Below are positions 1 through 9,797 of a DNA stretch of 64,000 nt, piece after piece. The DNA lies in NCBI RefSeq assembly GCF_026341515.1, contig NZ_JAPEOK010000001.1, forward strand, positions 6,758,001 through 6,822,000, written 5' to 3'. The number at the start of each line of letters is the position of its first letter. The stretch's first letter is position 1. Origin of the DNA: Streptomyces sp. NBC_00878 (GTDB lineage: Bacteria > Actinomycetota > Actinomycetes > Streptomycetales > Streptomycetaceae). Below the pieces are notes generated by a model that saw nothing but the letters and a program-made list of their open reading frames with translations, searched no databases and was not told the DNA's origin. The translations under genes and the position numbers were made by a program.

Positions 1-99
<99 letters not shown>

Positions 100-163
100 G
101 CGCGGCAGCCCGCAAGGCCGTTGGGGGGCGCTGTCACACCGAGCGGTACCGAGTCTCACCGAC

Positions 164-1666
164 TCACACCGAGCCCAGCGCCCCCAACGCCTTCTTCGCC
201 GCCGGCACGCCCAGCGGCGAGAAGTACGGACTGATCCGCAGCGCCTCCTCCAGATGGCGGCGCGCGGGTCCCTCCAGCTCCAACTCCCGCTCGATCATGC
301 CCCGGTGGTACGCGTAGGGCGCGCTGCGCACCTCGCCCCCGTGCTCCTTGTCCGTGGCCTTCGTGGCGAGGACGAGCGCCTCCTCGTCCTTCCCGGCGCG
401 GTGCAACGCCCACCCCAACGCATCCGCGACCGCCACGGAAGGGTGCCGCTCCCACTCGCCCCGCAGCCGCCGCACGGCGGACCCGGGGTCACCGTGGTCC
501 GCCTCGAAGAGGCCCGCGACGAGCTCGGAGTCCACCCCGCCGGCGGCACCCTCCCGCAGCCGGGCCCGCGTCGCCTCGTACTGGCCCCTCGCCTTCGCGC
601 CCAGCCCCTTCGACTCGTACAACTCGCCCAGCTCCCACGCGTACTGGGGCAGCGCCCGCTTCTCCGACGCGGACCGGTAGGCGTGCGACGCCGCCGAGGT
701 CCGCCCCAGCGCGGCCAGGGCCCGCCCCTGGCCCGCGAGCGCCGCGTGCCCGTCGGGATCGGCCCGCACCGCCTCCTCGAACGCGCGCAGCGCCTCGGCG
801 GGCTCCCCCTGCTCCCAGGCCAGCTCCCCGGCCCGTACGAGACAGTCCGCCCGCTCGGCCGGAGCGGAGGCGAGCGCCACCGCGTCCCAGAGCGCGGCGG
901 CGGCGTCCTCGCGGAGCCCCTGGTCCCGGTACACGAGCGCGGCCCGCGTCAGCACCCGGGCCCGCGCCGCCGCGCCTCCCGACGGCAGCCGGACGAGCCT
1001 GGCCAACGCGTGGCGCGCGGCCCTGTAGTCCCCGAGCCCCCGGTACGCGTCGATCAGCGACGGATAGGCCGTCCACCGCTTCGGCGCCGCGGCCACCGAG
1101 GCCTCGCCCCACTTCCGTGCCGTCCGGAAATCGTGCCGGGCGTTGGCGAGCGCGGCCAGAGCGTCGAGCGCCTCCACGTTCCCCTTCGGCTTCGCCCTCA
1201 ACGACGTACGCAACGCCTTCTCGGCCTTCGGGAAGTACCGCGCCTCGCCGGTCCGCTCACCCCGCTCCGCATACGCCGCACCGAGCACGGCCCACGACCG
1301 CACATCACCCGGATGGGCCCGCAGATGCGCCTCGCGGTCCCCGATCAGCGCGTGCAGATCGGGCGGCGAGGCGGGCGCCCCGGCCCCGACGGCGGTCATG
1401 GCCCGCGCCACGGGACCGGGCGCGGGCGGCGGCCCGTCCGGCCCAGGGGGCACCGCCACCAGCACACCACCGAGCACGGCACACCCCACGACGGCCCCGA
1501 CGAGCACCCACCTTCTGCCCCCACGACCCGCACGACGCCTCGCACGACGGCCCCCCGATCCACCCGCCGGACCCTTCCCCGAACCGTTCCCCGGACCATC
1601 CGCCGAATCCGAGGCCAGCTCTTTGCCCGTGCCGCTCTCGATGCCGTTACCGATACCGCTCTCCAT
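164..1666 (-). CDS. Tetratricopeptide repeat protein with N-terminal membrane anchor
   Basis: The protein is about 500 residues. It has a charged, Gly/Ser-rich cytoplasmic N-terminus, an Arg-rich patch, one hydrophobic segment (about residues 45-65) and then a long Ala/Leu/Arg-rich region. That region contains repeated helical pairs of TPR type (patterns such as AWAVLGAAYAERG, ALAALGR and EALRISPYFSPLG). It is probably a membrane-anchored scaffold whose TPR domain lies outside the membrane; no enzymatic motif is visible. The start is uncertain: ATG at 1666 is used here, with GTG codons at 1675 and 1699 as alternatives. It is divergent from the FAD-linked oxidase at 1776. Confidence 0.75.
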   Translation of the reverse strand: MESGIGNGIESGTGKELASDSADGPGNGSGKGPAGGSGGRRARRRAGRGGRRWVLVGAVVGCAVLGGVLVAVPPGPDGPPPAPGPVARAMTAVGAGAPASPPDLHALIGDREAHLRAHPGDVRSWAVLGAAYAERGERTGEARYFPKAEKALRTSLRAKPKGNVEALDALAALANARHDFRTARKWGEASVAAAPKRWTAYPSLIDAYRGLGDYRAARHALARLVRLPSGGAAARARVLTRAALVYRDQGLREDAAAALWDAVALASAPAERADCLVRAGELAWEQGEPAEALRAFEEAVRADPDGHAALAGQGRALAALGRTSAASHAYRSASEKRALPQYAWELGELYESKGLGAKARGQYEATRARLREGAAGGVDSELVAGLFEADHGDPGSAVRRLRGEWERHPSVAVADALGWALHRAGKDEEALVLATKATDKEHGGEVRSAPYAYHRGMIERELELEGPARRHLEEALRISPYFSPLGVPAAKKALGALGSV

Positions 1667-1775
1667 GGCGCTCACTGTGCGCCAGTACGAAGAGCACACC
1701 CCGCCACCACCCCGGCACGGACAGCCACGCGCGGGCGGGGTTCACACCGATGGCCCCGAGTGCGACGCTGTGATC

Positions 1776-3176
1776 ATGAGCCGTATCGAAGCCCCACGTG
1801 ACGAGGTGACGAGCAACCTCGTCGACCGTCTTCTCGCGGGCCTGCCGGCCGAGGCGGTCATCACCGACCCGGACGTCACGGCCTCGTACGCCCACGACAT
1901 GGCCAGCTTCTGCGAGGCCGGCGCCCCGGCCCTCGTCGTGCTGCCGCGCACGGTCGAGCAGGTCCAGCACGTCATGCGTATCGCCACGGAACTGCGCGTC
2001 CCGGTGGTCCCGCAGGGCGCCCGTACGGGCCTGTCGGGCGCGGCCAACGCCTCCGAGGGCTGCGTCGTGCTGTCCCTGACCAAGATGGACCGCATTCTGG
2101 AGATCAACCCGGTCGACCGGATCGCGGTGGTCGAGCCGGGCGTCATCAACGCCACACTCTCCCGCGCCGTCAACGAACTGGGCCTCTACTACCCGCCGGA
2201 TCCGTCCAGTTGGGAGATGTGCACGATCGGCGGCAACATCGGCACGGCGTCCGGCGGCCTGTGCTGTGTGAAGTACGGGGTGACGGCCGAGTACGTCCTC
2301 GGCCTGGACGTGGTCCTCGCCGACGGGCGCCTGATGTCCACGGGCCGCCGTACGGCGAAGGGCGTCGCCGGATACGACCTGACCCGCCTCTTCGTCGGCT
2401 CGGAGGGCTCGCTCGGCATCGTCGTACGGGCCACTCTCGCGCTCAGACCGCACCCGCCCCAGCAGCTGGTGCTGGCCGCCGAGTTCGGGTCCGCGGCGGC
2501 CGCCTGCGACGCGGTCTGCCGGATCATGGAGGGCGGGCACGTGCCGTCCCTCCTGGAACTGATGGACCGTACGACGGTGAGGGCCGTCAACGCCATCGGG
2601 CACATGGGCCTGCCGGAGTCCACGGAGGCCCTGCTCCTCGCCGCCTTCGACACCCTCGACCCCGCCGCCGACCTGACGGCCGTGGGCGCGCTGTGCGAGG
2701 CGGCCGGCGCCACCGAGGTCGTACCGGCGGACGACGCCGCCGAGTCCGAACTGCTCCTCCACGCCCGCCGGTTGTCCCTCACGGCGCTCGACGCGGTCAA
2801 GGGCACGTCGATGATCGACGACGTGTGCGTGCCGCGATCGAGGCTCGCCGAGATGCTCGAAGGGGTCGACCGGATCGCCGAGAAGTACCGGCTGACCATC
2901 GGGGTCGTCGCCCACGCCGGTGACGGCAACACCCACCCGACCGTCTGCTTCGACGCCGGCGACCCCGACGAGACCCGGCGCGCCCGCGAGTCCTTCGACG
3001 AGATCATGGCCCTCGGCCTGGAACTCGGCGGCACGATCACGGGCGAGCACGGCGTGGGCGTCCTCAAGAAGGAGTGGCTGGCGCGCGAGATCGGCCCGGT
3101 GGGCGTGGAGATGCAGCGGGCGGTCAAGACGGCGTTCGACCCGCTCGGCATCCTCAACCCGGGCAAGCTGTTCTGA
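1776..3176 (+). CDS. FAD-binding oxidoreductase (GlcD/D-lactate dehydrogenase family)
   Basis: This 466-residue protein has the two-domain layout of the VAO/GlcD family. The N-terminal FAD_binding_4 domain (about 40-215) carries the PQGARTGLSGAANA dinucleotide-binding segment. The C-terminal FAD-oxidase domain has a HAGDGNTHP motif near residue 380 and a TGEHGVG motif near 420, both typical of glycolate oxidase GlcD and D-2-hydroxyacid dehydrogenases. It probably oxidises a 2-hydroxyacid (glycolate or D-lactate) to the 2-oxoacid; the substrate cannot be read from sequence. ATG 1776 is the first start that makes a normal-length protein. An open frame runs upstream but overlaps the divergent TPR gene. 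Confidence 0.88.
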   Translation: MSRIEAPRDEVTSNLVDRLLAGLPAEAVITDPDVTASYAHDMASFCEAGAPALVVLPRTVEQVQHVMRIATELRVPVVPQGARTGLSGAANASEGCVVLSLTKMDRILEINPVDRIAVVEPGVINATLSRAVNELGLYYPPDPSSWEMCTIGGNIGTASGGLCCVKYGVTAEYVLGLDVVLADGRLMSTGRRTAKGVAGYDLTRLFVGSEGSLGIVVRATLALRPHPPQQLVLAAEFGSAAAACDAVCRIMEGGHVPSLLELMDRTTVRAVNAIGHMGLPESTEALLLAAFDTLDPAADLTAVGALCEAAGATEVVPADDAAESELLLHARRLSLTALDAVKGTSMIDDVCVPRSRLAEMLEGVDRIAEKYRLTIGVVAHAGDGNTHPTVCFDAGDPDETRRARESFDEIMALGLELGGTITGEHGVGVLKKEWLAREIGPVGVEMQRAVKTAFDPLGILNPGKLF

Positions 3177-3478
3177 ACGCCGGGCAAGCTCTGCCGAGGC
3201 ACGTCCTCTCGTCCGGGGGCCCTGTGGCGGGCCCGTACGAGTGGAGAGGGCGCGGGGTCCGCAGCATTACGCGGGTTCGCGGAAGTTTTTCCGAGAGCGG
3301 TTCCACACCCGGGCGGCACACGACCGGCAGGCGATCGGCACCCGACCCGAAGTTGCCTGAAACGTGGCGGAACCTTGCTCGAAGGGGGAAGGTACGCGAC
3401 GAGCGGCGGTGGTGGTTGCGCCGGTCTGATAGATGTGGACGTTCAACACGACCCCCGAGCAGATACGGGACGACGGAC
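3177..3478. other. Intergenic stretch upstream of the RDD gene
   Basis: No gene was recognised in these 302 bases. The sequence begins with a short direct repeat of CCGGGCAAGCT at the oxidase stop codon. It contains one less GC-rich patch (3285-3300, GAAGTTTTTCCGAGA) and presumably holds the promoter of the RDD gene. No clear operator or RNA structure was seen. Confidence 0.4.
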
Positions 3479-5146
3479 ATGAGCGCCCCAACCCCGGCCC
3501 CCGGCGACGACAGGCCCCGCGAAGGGTATTACCCGGACCCGTCCATTCCTGGATATGTCCGGTACTGGAACGGTGCCTCGTGGGTGCCGGGAACCAGTCG
3601 GCCGGCGCCGTCCGGCGGCGAGCCGCTCTCACCCGCGGGCGGACCCGCCCCTGCCTCCGTGGAGGAGACGGGACCGCACTTCTTCGACGAGGACCCGCCG
3701 GCCGCGAGCCCGTCGCCCGCCGAAGCCCAGCACGGCAGCCGGCCCGAACCCGCGACCGCGTGGGGCGCCGACCGCTCACGGCAGACCGGCTTCGGCGGTG
3801 ACCCGGACCGCAGGGTCCGCTGGGGCAAACCCGATCCCCGCCTCCCCGCCGACTCGGCCGAGTCCGGCCTGACCGGCCTGCCGTCCCGGCCCGACGGCAG
3901 GGCGGACCACACGGACGGCATGGCCACGTTCCAGTCGTACGAGTCCGAGTCCGGGGCGGATTCCGGGCCCGGGTCCGGGTCGGGGTCGGGGTCGGGGTCG
4001 GGTTCCGAGTCCGGCGGGGGCTCGGGGGCCGCGGGCTCGCCCGCCTCCAGCGGCAAGGTCGTGTTCCGCAGGCCCACCGGACCGGTCCGGCCCACCGGAG
4101 CCGCGGGCTCCGACCCGGCCACGGACCCGGCCACCGGGTCGGCCGGGGGAGCGGGCAGGGCGGCGGGTGGTGCCATGGGTGCGGGGCGCGCGCACCTCGC
4201 GGGCGCCGGTTCGGCCGCGTCCGGGGGCGGCGGCGCCGCGGGCCCCGACCGCTCCGGTGTCCCGGGCTCCCGTGAACCCCTCGCCTCCGAGGGCACGATG
4301 GCCTTCAGGCCCGTATCACCGCGCGCGGGACAGCAGCGCGGGGCGGGGCCTTCGGCGGCCCAGTCCGCCGCGGCCCAGTTTTCGGGAACGCAGCCTTCGG
4401 GGGCGCAAGGCCCCGCGACCGCCTCCCCTTCCGCCTCCGCCTCCGCCCCCGCCACCCCTCAGCAGTCCACCCCTCAGCAGTTCGCCCCCGGCGTCCCTCC
4501 GCAGTCCGGCACCGGCGCCCCCATGGCCCCGGGCGTCGGCGGCGGACAGCCCTCCTGGGCGCAGCAGGTGCACCGCCTGGCCGGGCCGGACGACGACCAG
4601 CCCGTCGTGCCGTGGAAGCCGGTGCGGGAGGACCCGTTCCAGGCGGCGGCCCGCTCGCAGGCGAACGCGCGCCCGGCGGGACTCGGGAAGCGGCTGGCGG
4701 CCCGCCTCGTGGACACGCTCGTGCTGGCCGCTGTCACCGGCGCGGCCGCCGTTCCGCTGGGCACCAAGGCCCTCGACCACGTCAACGAGAAGATCGACGC
4801 GGCCAAACTGTCGGGAGAGACCGTCACGGTCTGGCTGCTGGACGGCACCACCGCCGCCTACCTCGGCATCATCCTCGCCGTACTGATCCTCTTCGGTGTC
4901 CTCTACGAGGCGCTGCCCACCGCCAAGTGGGGCCGCACCCTCGGCAAGAAGCTGTTCGGCCTCCAGGTGCGGGACATCGAGGGTGGCGAACCCCCGTCGT
5001 TCGGCCTGGCCCTGCGCCGCTGGCTCGTCTACAGCGTTCCCGGTGTCCTCGTCATCGGTGTCGTGGGTGTCGTGTGGGGCCTGTTCGACCGGCCGTGGCG
5101 CCAGTGCTGGCACGACAAGGCGGCCCATACGTTCGTCGCGGGCTGA
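3479..5146 (+). CDS. RDD family membrane protein with N-terminal DUF2510 domain
   Basis: The protein is 555 residues. Residues about 18-38 form a DUF2510 motif (GYYPDPSIPGYVRYWNGASW), common at the N-terminus of actinobacterial membrane proteins. A long, low-complexity Gly/Ser/Pro/Ala linker follows (about 100-390), including a GSGSGSGSGSES run encoded by a hexanucleotide repeat near 3966-4020. The C-terminal about 160 residues form an RDD domain with an amphipathic RLAARLVD start and several hydrophobic segments. RDD proteins are integral membrane proteins of mostly unknown function. A second RDD gene follows 61 bp downstream, suggesting tandem duplication. Confidence 0.85.
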   Translation: MSAPTPAPGDDRPREGYYPDPSIPGYVRYWNGASWVPGTSRPAPSGGEPLSPAGGPAPASVEETGPHFFDEDPPAASPSPAEAQHGSRPEPATAWGADRSRQTGFGGDPDRRVRWGKPDPRLPADSAESGLTGLPSRPDGRADHTDGMATFQSYESESGADSGPGSGSGSGSGSGSESGGGSGAAGSPASSGKVVFRRPTGPVRPTGAAGSDPATDPATGSAGGAGRAAGGAMGAGRAHLAGAGSAASGGGGAAGPDRSGVPGSREPLASEGTMAFRPVSPRAGQQRGAGPSAAQSAAAQFSGTQPSGAQGPATASPSASASAPATPQQSTPQQFAPGVPPQSGTGAPMAPGVGGGQPSWAQQVHRLAGPDDDQPVVPWKPVREDPFQAAARSQANARPAGLGKRLAARLVDTLVLAAVTGAAAVPLGTKALDHVNEKIDAAKLSGETVTVWLLDGTTAAYLGIILAVLILFGVLYEALPTAKWGRTLGKKLFGLQVRDIEGGEPPSFGLALRRWLVYSVPGVLVIGVVGVVWGLFDRPWRQCWHDKAAHTFVAG

Positions 5147-5207
5147 CCGGTACCCCGGACGGCTGTCCGGCATTGCGGGGTCGGAGGGTTCGGGGTCGAC
5201 TCGGGTT

Positions 5208-5912
5208 ATGACGACCGAGCCGCCGCCCCCTCCGGATGACGATCCGTTCAAGAAGAAGCCGCCGGAGGAGAGCCCGTCCGGGGAGCCGCCACCACCCGGC
5301 GAGGGCCCGCCGTTCGATCCCACCTACGGCAACCAGCCCCCGCCGGGCACCGGTTCCCCGTACGGCGCGACACCGCCCCCGCCCTACGGTGGCGGTGACC
5401 CGTACGGCAGCGGTGGCGGTGACCTCTCTGGCGGCGGTCCGTACGGCGACGACCCGCTCGCCGGGATGCCTCCGCTCGCCGACAGCGGCAAGCGCACGCT
5501 GGCGCGGATCATCGACATGATCCTCGTCATCATCGTGGTGTGGCTGGTGACGTGGGCCTTCAACGTCAACGAGTACGACGTGGACTCGGACAAGATCAAC
5601 TACGGCAGGTCCTTCGGACAGTCACTGATCGCCGCCGTGCTCTTCGTCAGCTACGACACCGTCATGACCGTCAGGGCGGGGCAGACCCTCGGCAAGAAGT
5701 GGCTGCATCTGCGGGTGGCGAACCTCGACAACGGCGCTACGCCCTCCGTGCAGACCTCGCTGGTCCGCGCGCTGGTCCTGTGGCTGCCGTTCGCGTTCTG
5801 CTGCGCGTGCGTCTGGACCGCGATCGCGGGCGGCTGGAGCTACTTCGACAAGCCGTTCAAGCAGGGCCTGCACGACAAGGCGGCCAAGACGGTGGTGGTC
5901 AGCACGGGCTGA
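5208..5912 (+). CDS. RDD family membrane protein
   Basis: The protein is 234 residues. The first about 90 are a Pro/Gly/Tyr-rich disordered region with PPYGGGDPYGSGGGD-like repeats. The RDD domain follows, starting at GKRTLARIIDMILV, with hydrophobic segments and the conserved GKKWLHLRV and HDKAAKTVV motifs shared with the preceding gene. It lacks the DUF2510 head of its neighbour but has the same C-terminal architecture, so the two look like a diverged tandem pair in one operon. The cellular role is unknown. Confidence 0.85.
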   Translation: MTTEPPPPPDDDPFKKKPPEESPSGEPPPPGEGPPFDPTYGNQPPPGTGSPYGATPPPPYGGGDPYGSGGGDLSGGGPYGDDPLAGMPPLADSGKRTLARIIDMILVIIVVWLVTWAFNVNEYDVDSDKINYGRSFGQSLIAAVLFVSYDTVMTVRAGQTLGKKWLHLRVANLDNGATPSVQTSLVRALVLWLPFAFCCACVWTAIAGGWSYFDKPFKQGLHDKAAKTVVVSTG

Positions 5913-6133
5913 GCCGGCAGGTCGTACGGTGACGCGGGCGACGGGCGGCGCGAGCGGCCGGAAGCGCAAGCCGCAAGCCGCGGGCGGCGGCGCACGCGGC
6001 AGGCGGCCGGAGGCCCAAGTGGCAGGCGGTGCAAGCGAACGGCGGGTCCGTGGTCAGCGGGCCCGCCGTTTCGCGTACTGGTGCCGGAGTCCCGGGGCTT
6101 CGGAGTCGGGCTCAGGCGCGCTCGCGTACCGGC

Positions 6134-6454
6134 TCAGGCGCGCTCGCGTACCGGCTCGGGCGCGCTGGCGGCCGCGACCGTCTCGCGCTGTGCCGGAACA
6201 CGCTGTTCCGTCTGTGCCGCGACACGCTTCTCCGTAGCGGCGGCAGGCCGGGGCGGGGCGACGGACGCCGTCGGCGCGGCCGGCTTCGGTACGGGAACCG
6301 TCACGGCCACGAGGAGGCCGAGCACGAGGGCGGAGAGCGAGATCACCACGACTCCCAGGCCCGAACTCGTCTGTGACAGCAGCAGCATGGCAAGGGTCGA
6401 GAAGATCACGGTGCAGGAACCGTAGACGAGCTGTGCGGCGGTCGGACGAGGCAT
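6134..6454 (-). CDS. Small two-helix membrane protein
   Basis: This 106-residue protein begins MPRPTAAQLVYGS and has two hydrophobic helices (about residues 8-28 and 32-55). A Pro/Ala/Glu-rich C-terminal tail follows, with two near-identical KRVAAQTE/QRVPAQRE segments. The frame stays open upstream to 6655, but ATG 6454 is chosen because the membrane segment directly follows it. No family was recognised. It is probably a conserved streptomycete inner-membrane protein. Confidence 0.65.
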   Translation of the reverse strand: MPRPTAAQLVYGSCTVIFSTLAMLLLSQTSSGLGVVVISLSALVLGLLVAVTVPVPKPAAPTASVAPPRPAAATEKRVAAQTEQRVPAQRETVAAASAPEPVRERA

Positions 6455-6927
6455 GGCTATTCCGATCCTCGGGGTGGGGGTCTCCCCCCGTGCCTCTCGC
6501 GATGGGGGAGGGGTGCGGATAAGAATCAGGGGTTCGACAACGGTGTCGGGTTGGCAAACCACCGGAAATCCGGCGAGCCGCCAACCGACTCTAATCGGCT
6601 GTCTGCCCTGGCGGAACGAGCGGTAAGCGTGACCTAACCCACGGTGCCGGTGCACAGGGGGCGCACGGAGTCATGACGTCCATCAAGTGGACGTTCGAAC
6701 GCGCCTGTTGAGCGCTGCACCGTTCGGTCGTGAGCGGACGGATGCCCGTGCGCGGCGCACGACCGCCGGTGTATATATCACTTGACCTGTGCAAGTCAAG
6801 ATCTGTCTTTTCTCCTTCAACTCCGGTCGAATGTCGTCACTTGTGACGCGCATAGAGCGCGCGCGGACTCCATGACCTGGATACCCCTCCATTCCGCGCG
6901 CCCGGGCGCGGGGGAGGACTGCATCAA
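6455..6927. promoter_or_regulatory. Intergenic region upstream of the secreted protease
   Basis: These 473 bases lie between divergent genes, with no convincing coding sequence. An inverted repeat CTTGAC-N8-GTCAAG lies around 6782-6801 next to the AT-rich TGTATATATCA, the least GC-rich spot in the gap and a plausible promoter/operator for the protease gene. A strong GGGGGAGG ribosome binding site lies at about 6910-6917, ahead of GTG 6928. The assignment of the repeat as an operator is inference. Confidence 0.4.
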
Positions 6928-9303
6928 GTGACCAGCAGACCATGGACGTTCAGAGCAGCCGCAGTAGGTGTGGCGCTCGCCGCGGCCGCTGCCACCTTCT
7001 CGACCTTCGCGGTGGCGCAGGCCGCCGCCGGCGACCAGGCGGCCGCGGCCGCGGGCCGCCAGGATCCGGCCGCGAACCGGCAGGATCCGGCACGCGCCGA
7101 GAACAACACCGAGCGGGAGCACGACCTGAAGGGCCCGCTGACCGAACGTCAGGAAGCCCAGCGCGAAGAGGCGCTCAAGCAGGTCATATCCGGCGACGCC
7201 ACGGTCAGGAACCGCGGCGGCTCGCAGGTCGTCAAGCTCCAGGACGGCAAGTACGTCGAGCTCGGCCGGGAGAAGACCGACCAGATCTTCACGGTCCTCG
7301 TGGAGTTCGGCGACAAGACGGACCCCCGCTACGGCGGCACGCCCGGCCCGCTGCACAACCAGATAGCCGAGCCGGACCCCGCCCAGGACAACAGCACGGC
7401 CTGGCAGGCGGACTACAACAAGAAGCACTTCGAAGAGCTCTACTTCGGCACCGGCAAGGGTGTCGAGTCGATGAAGAAGTACTACGAGAAGCAGTCCTCG
7501 GGCCGCTACTCCATCGGCGGCGCGGTCTCCGACTGGGTCAAGGTGCCCTACAACGAGGCCCGTTACGGCTCCAACAAGTGCGAGCCCGACACCTGCGCGT
7601 GGAACGCCGTCGCCGACGGTGTCACCGCCTGGGTCGAGGCCCAGAAGGCGGCCGGCAAGTCCGACGCCGACATCAAGGCCGAGCTGGCCGCCTACGACAA
7701 GTGGGACCGCTACGACTTCGACGCCGACGGCATCTTCAACGAGCCCGACGGCTACATCGACCACTTCCAGATCGTGCACGCCGGCGAGGACGAGTCCGCG
7801 GGCGGCGGCGCCCAGGGCGAGGACGCCATCTGGGCCCACCGCTGGTACGCGTTCGGCACGGACGCCGGCGCCACCGGCCCCACGGGCAACAAGATGGGCG
7901 GTGCGCCGATCGGCGACACCGGCATCTGGGTCGGCGACTACACCATCCAGCCGGAGAACGGCGGACTCGGTGTCTTCGCCCACGAGTACGGCCACGACCT
8001 CGGTCTGCCGGACCACTACGACACCACCAACACCGCTGAGAACTCCACCGGTTACTGGACCCTGATGTCCTCCGGCTCCTGGCTCGGCACCGGCAAGAAC
8101 GCCATCGGTGACCTGCCCGGCGACATGACCGCCTGGGACAAGCTCCAGCTCGGCTGGCTGAAGTACGACACGGCCAAGGCCGCGACGGGCTCCACCCACA
8201 AGCTGGGCGTGGCCGAGTACAACACCAAGAACGCGCAGGCGCTGGTGGTCGAGCTGCCGGAGAAGGAGGTCACCAACCCGGTGGTCACCCCGGCGGAGGG
8301 CGCCACCCAGTGGTGGAGCGGCAGCGGTGACGACCTCAAGAACACGCTGACCCGTTCCGTGGACCTCACCGGCAAGTCGGCGGCCACGCTGACCCTCGAC
8401 GGCTGGTACGACATCGAGGCCGACTTCGACTACCTCTACACCGAGGTCTCGACCGACGGCGCCAACTGGACGCCGCTGGACGGCACGGTCGACGGCGCGG
8501 CCATCCCGCGCGACGGCAGCGGCAAGCCCGCGCTGACCGGCACCGTGGACGCGTACAAGAAGCTCTCGTTCCCGCTCGACGCCTACGCGGGCAAGAAGTT
8601 CGACCTTCGCTTCCGCTACCAGACCGACGGCGGGGTGGCCCAGAAGGGCTTCGCGGCCGACGTGATCACGGTGACGGCCGACGGTTCGCCGGTCTTCTCG
8701 GACAACGCCGAGACCGCCGACGCCGCCTGGAAGGCCACCGGCTTCTCCCGCATCGGCGCGGCCGTCACGGACGACTACGCGCAGTACTACATCGCCGAGA
8801 ACCGCCAGTACGTGTCGTACGACAAGACCCTCAAGGTCGGCCCGTACAACTTCGGCTTCTCGACCACGCGCCCGTCGTGGGTGGAGCACTTCCCCTACCA
8901 GAACGGCCTGCTGATCTGGAAGTGGGACACCTCCCGGAACGACAACAACGTCAGCCAGCACCCCGGCTCCGGCCTGCTGCTGCCGGTCGACGCGCACCCG
9001 GCGCAGCTGAAGTGGTCCGACGGCACGCTGATGCGCAGCCGCATCCAGTCGTACGACTCGCCGTTCAGCTCCTACCGCACGGACGCTCTCACGCTGCACA
9101 AGGCGGACGTGGCCACGAAGATCCCCTCGCTCCCGGGCAACCGGATCTTCAACGACCGCACCAACACGTACTACGACGAGAGCAACCCGACCGCCGGTGT
9201 CAAGATCACTGACACCAACACCAAGATCGCGATCGTGAAGGAGCCCCGCGACGGCTCGACGATCACGGTGAAGGTCTCCGCCGCGACGAAGCAAAAGCCA
9301 TAA
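6928..9303 (+). CDS. Secreted immune inhibitor A-type M6 metalloprotease
   Basis: The precursor is 791 residues. It has a Sec signal peptide (RPWTFRAAAVGVALAAAAA, cleavage near AQA-A around residue 32), a pro-region of about 100 residues, and an M6/immune-inhibitor-A catalytic domain. The zinc site HEYGHDLGLPDH is at residues 352-363 (H352, E353, H356). The C-terminal half has two beta-sandwich-like segments, beginning near WYDIEADFDY and the later SDNAETADAAW, that resemble MAM/carbohydrate-binding modules of this family. It is expected to act outside the cell as a zinc endopeptidase. GTG 6928 has a strong GGGGAGG site. A hairpin follows the stop. Confidence 0.92.
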   Translation: MTSRPWTFRAAAVGVALAAAAATFSTFAVAQAAAGDQAAAAAGRQDPAANRQDPARAENNTEREHDLKGPLTERQEAQREEALKQVISGDATVRNRGGSQVVKLQDGKYVELGREKTDQIFTVLVEFGDKTDPRYGGTPGPLHNQIAEPDPAQDNSTAWQADYNKKHFEELYFGTGKGVESMKKYYEKQSSGRYSIGGAVSDWVKVPYNEARYGSNKCEPDTCAWNAVADGVTAWVEAQKAAGKSDADIKAELAAYDKWDRYDFDADGIFNEPDGYIDHFQIVHAGEDESAGGGAQGEDAIWAHRWYAFGTDAGATGPTGNKMGGAPIGDTGIWVGDYTIQPENGGLGVFAHEYGHDLGLPDHYDTTNTAENSTGYWTLMSSGSWLGTGKNAIGDLPGDMTAWDKLQLGWLKYDTAKAATGSTHKLGVAEYNTKNAQALVVELPEKEVTNPVVTPAEGATQWWSGSGDDLKNTLTRSVDLTGKSAATLTLDGWYDIEADFDYLYTEVSTDGANWTPLDGTVDGAAIPRDGSGKPALTGTVDAYKKLSFPLDAYAGKKFDLRFRYQTDGGVAQKGFAADVITVTADGSPVFSDNAETADAAWKATGFSRIGAAVTDDYAQYYIAENRQYVSYDKTLKVGPYNFGFSTTRPSWVEHFPYQNGLLIWKWDTSRNDNNVSQHPGSGLLLPVDAHPAQLKWSDGTLMRSRIQSYDSPFSSYRTDALTLHKADVATKIPSLPGNRIFNDRTNTYYDESNPTAGVKITDTNTKIAIVKEPRDGSTITVKVSAATKQKP

Positions 9304-9320
9304 CCGCAGGTCAAACCATG

Positions 9321-9354
9321 ATCGGCCGTGACCCCCTGGCGGGTCGCGGCCGAT
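9321..9354 (+). terminator. Hairpin downstream of the M6 protease
   Basis: This is a 14-bp stem, ATCGGCCGTGACCC paired with GGGTCGCGGCCGAT with one G-U pair, around a 6-nt loop. It lies 17 bases after the protease stop and is followed by a short TGTTT. It is a probable intrinsic terminator of the U-poor streptomycete type. Confidence 0.75.
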
Positions 9355-9415
9355 CGTGTTTAGGTGCGTGCTGTGACTCTCTTATTGACACCAGTTCTCA
9401 CGGGGGTGTGACTGC

Positions 9416-9751
9416 ATGGCCGCAGGAGGTTTCTGCAAGCTGCCGAACGGCACGGTGGTGGTGGCGTTGAACCTGCCCCGACCGACCGCCGCGGGCAGCG
9501 GCTCGGTACGCGTGCTCGTGCACGCCCAGAACCGTGCCCGCGCTCTGACGCGGCTGCGCAACCTGGGCATGCGGGCGGTGTACCTGCGCGGCAACGCGGA
9601 GCCCCCGACCCCGGACGAGATCACCGCGGTCCTGCACCACCCCGACGGCCTCATATGGCGCACGGCACCCGGCGCCGACGCCTGCGCGGCGGAGCTCTGG
9701 CACCCGATCCGGGCGCTGATGCGGCGTACGGCGACACCGCAGGGGTTCTAG
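9416..9751 (+). CDS. Hypothetical protein, 111 aa
   Basis: This is a small soluble protein starting MAAGGFCKLPNGTVVVALN with a GGGGTGTGA region just upstream. The middle (VRVLVHAQNRARALTRLRNLGMRAVYL) looks like an alpha/beta fold with basic helices, and the C-terminal half ends LWHPIRALMRRT. I recognise no family; similar-looking orphan proteins sit next to nicotinamidase in streptomycetes. Codon use fits the host. The function is unknown. Confidence 0.7.
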   Translation: MAAGGFCKLPNGTVVVALNLPRPTAAGSGSVRVLVHAQNRARALTRLRNLGMRAVYLRGNAEPPTPDEITAVLHHPDGLIWRTAPGADACAAELWHPIRALMRRTATPQGF

Positions 9752-9797
9752 CCCGAAGGGCACGAAGGGCACGAAGGGCTTGGAAGGGCTGGAAGGG

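Noticed and set aside
254..1801. Plus-strand frame opposite the TPR protein
   Set aside because: Arg/Pro/His-rich shadow without a start site; it also runs into the real oxidase gene in another frame.
6817..9294. Long open frame on the minus strand opposite the M6 protease
   Set aside because: It is the antisense shadow of a high-GC gene. It lacks a ribosome binding site and reads as a Val/Gly/Arg/Leu-rich translation with no known motif.
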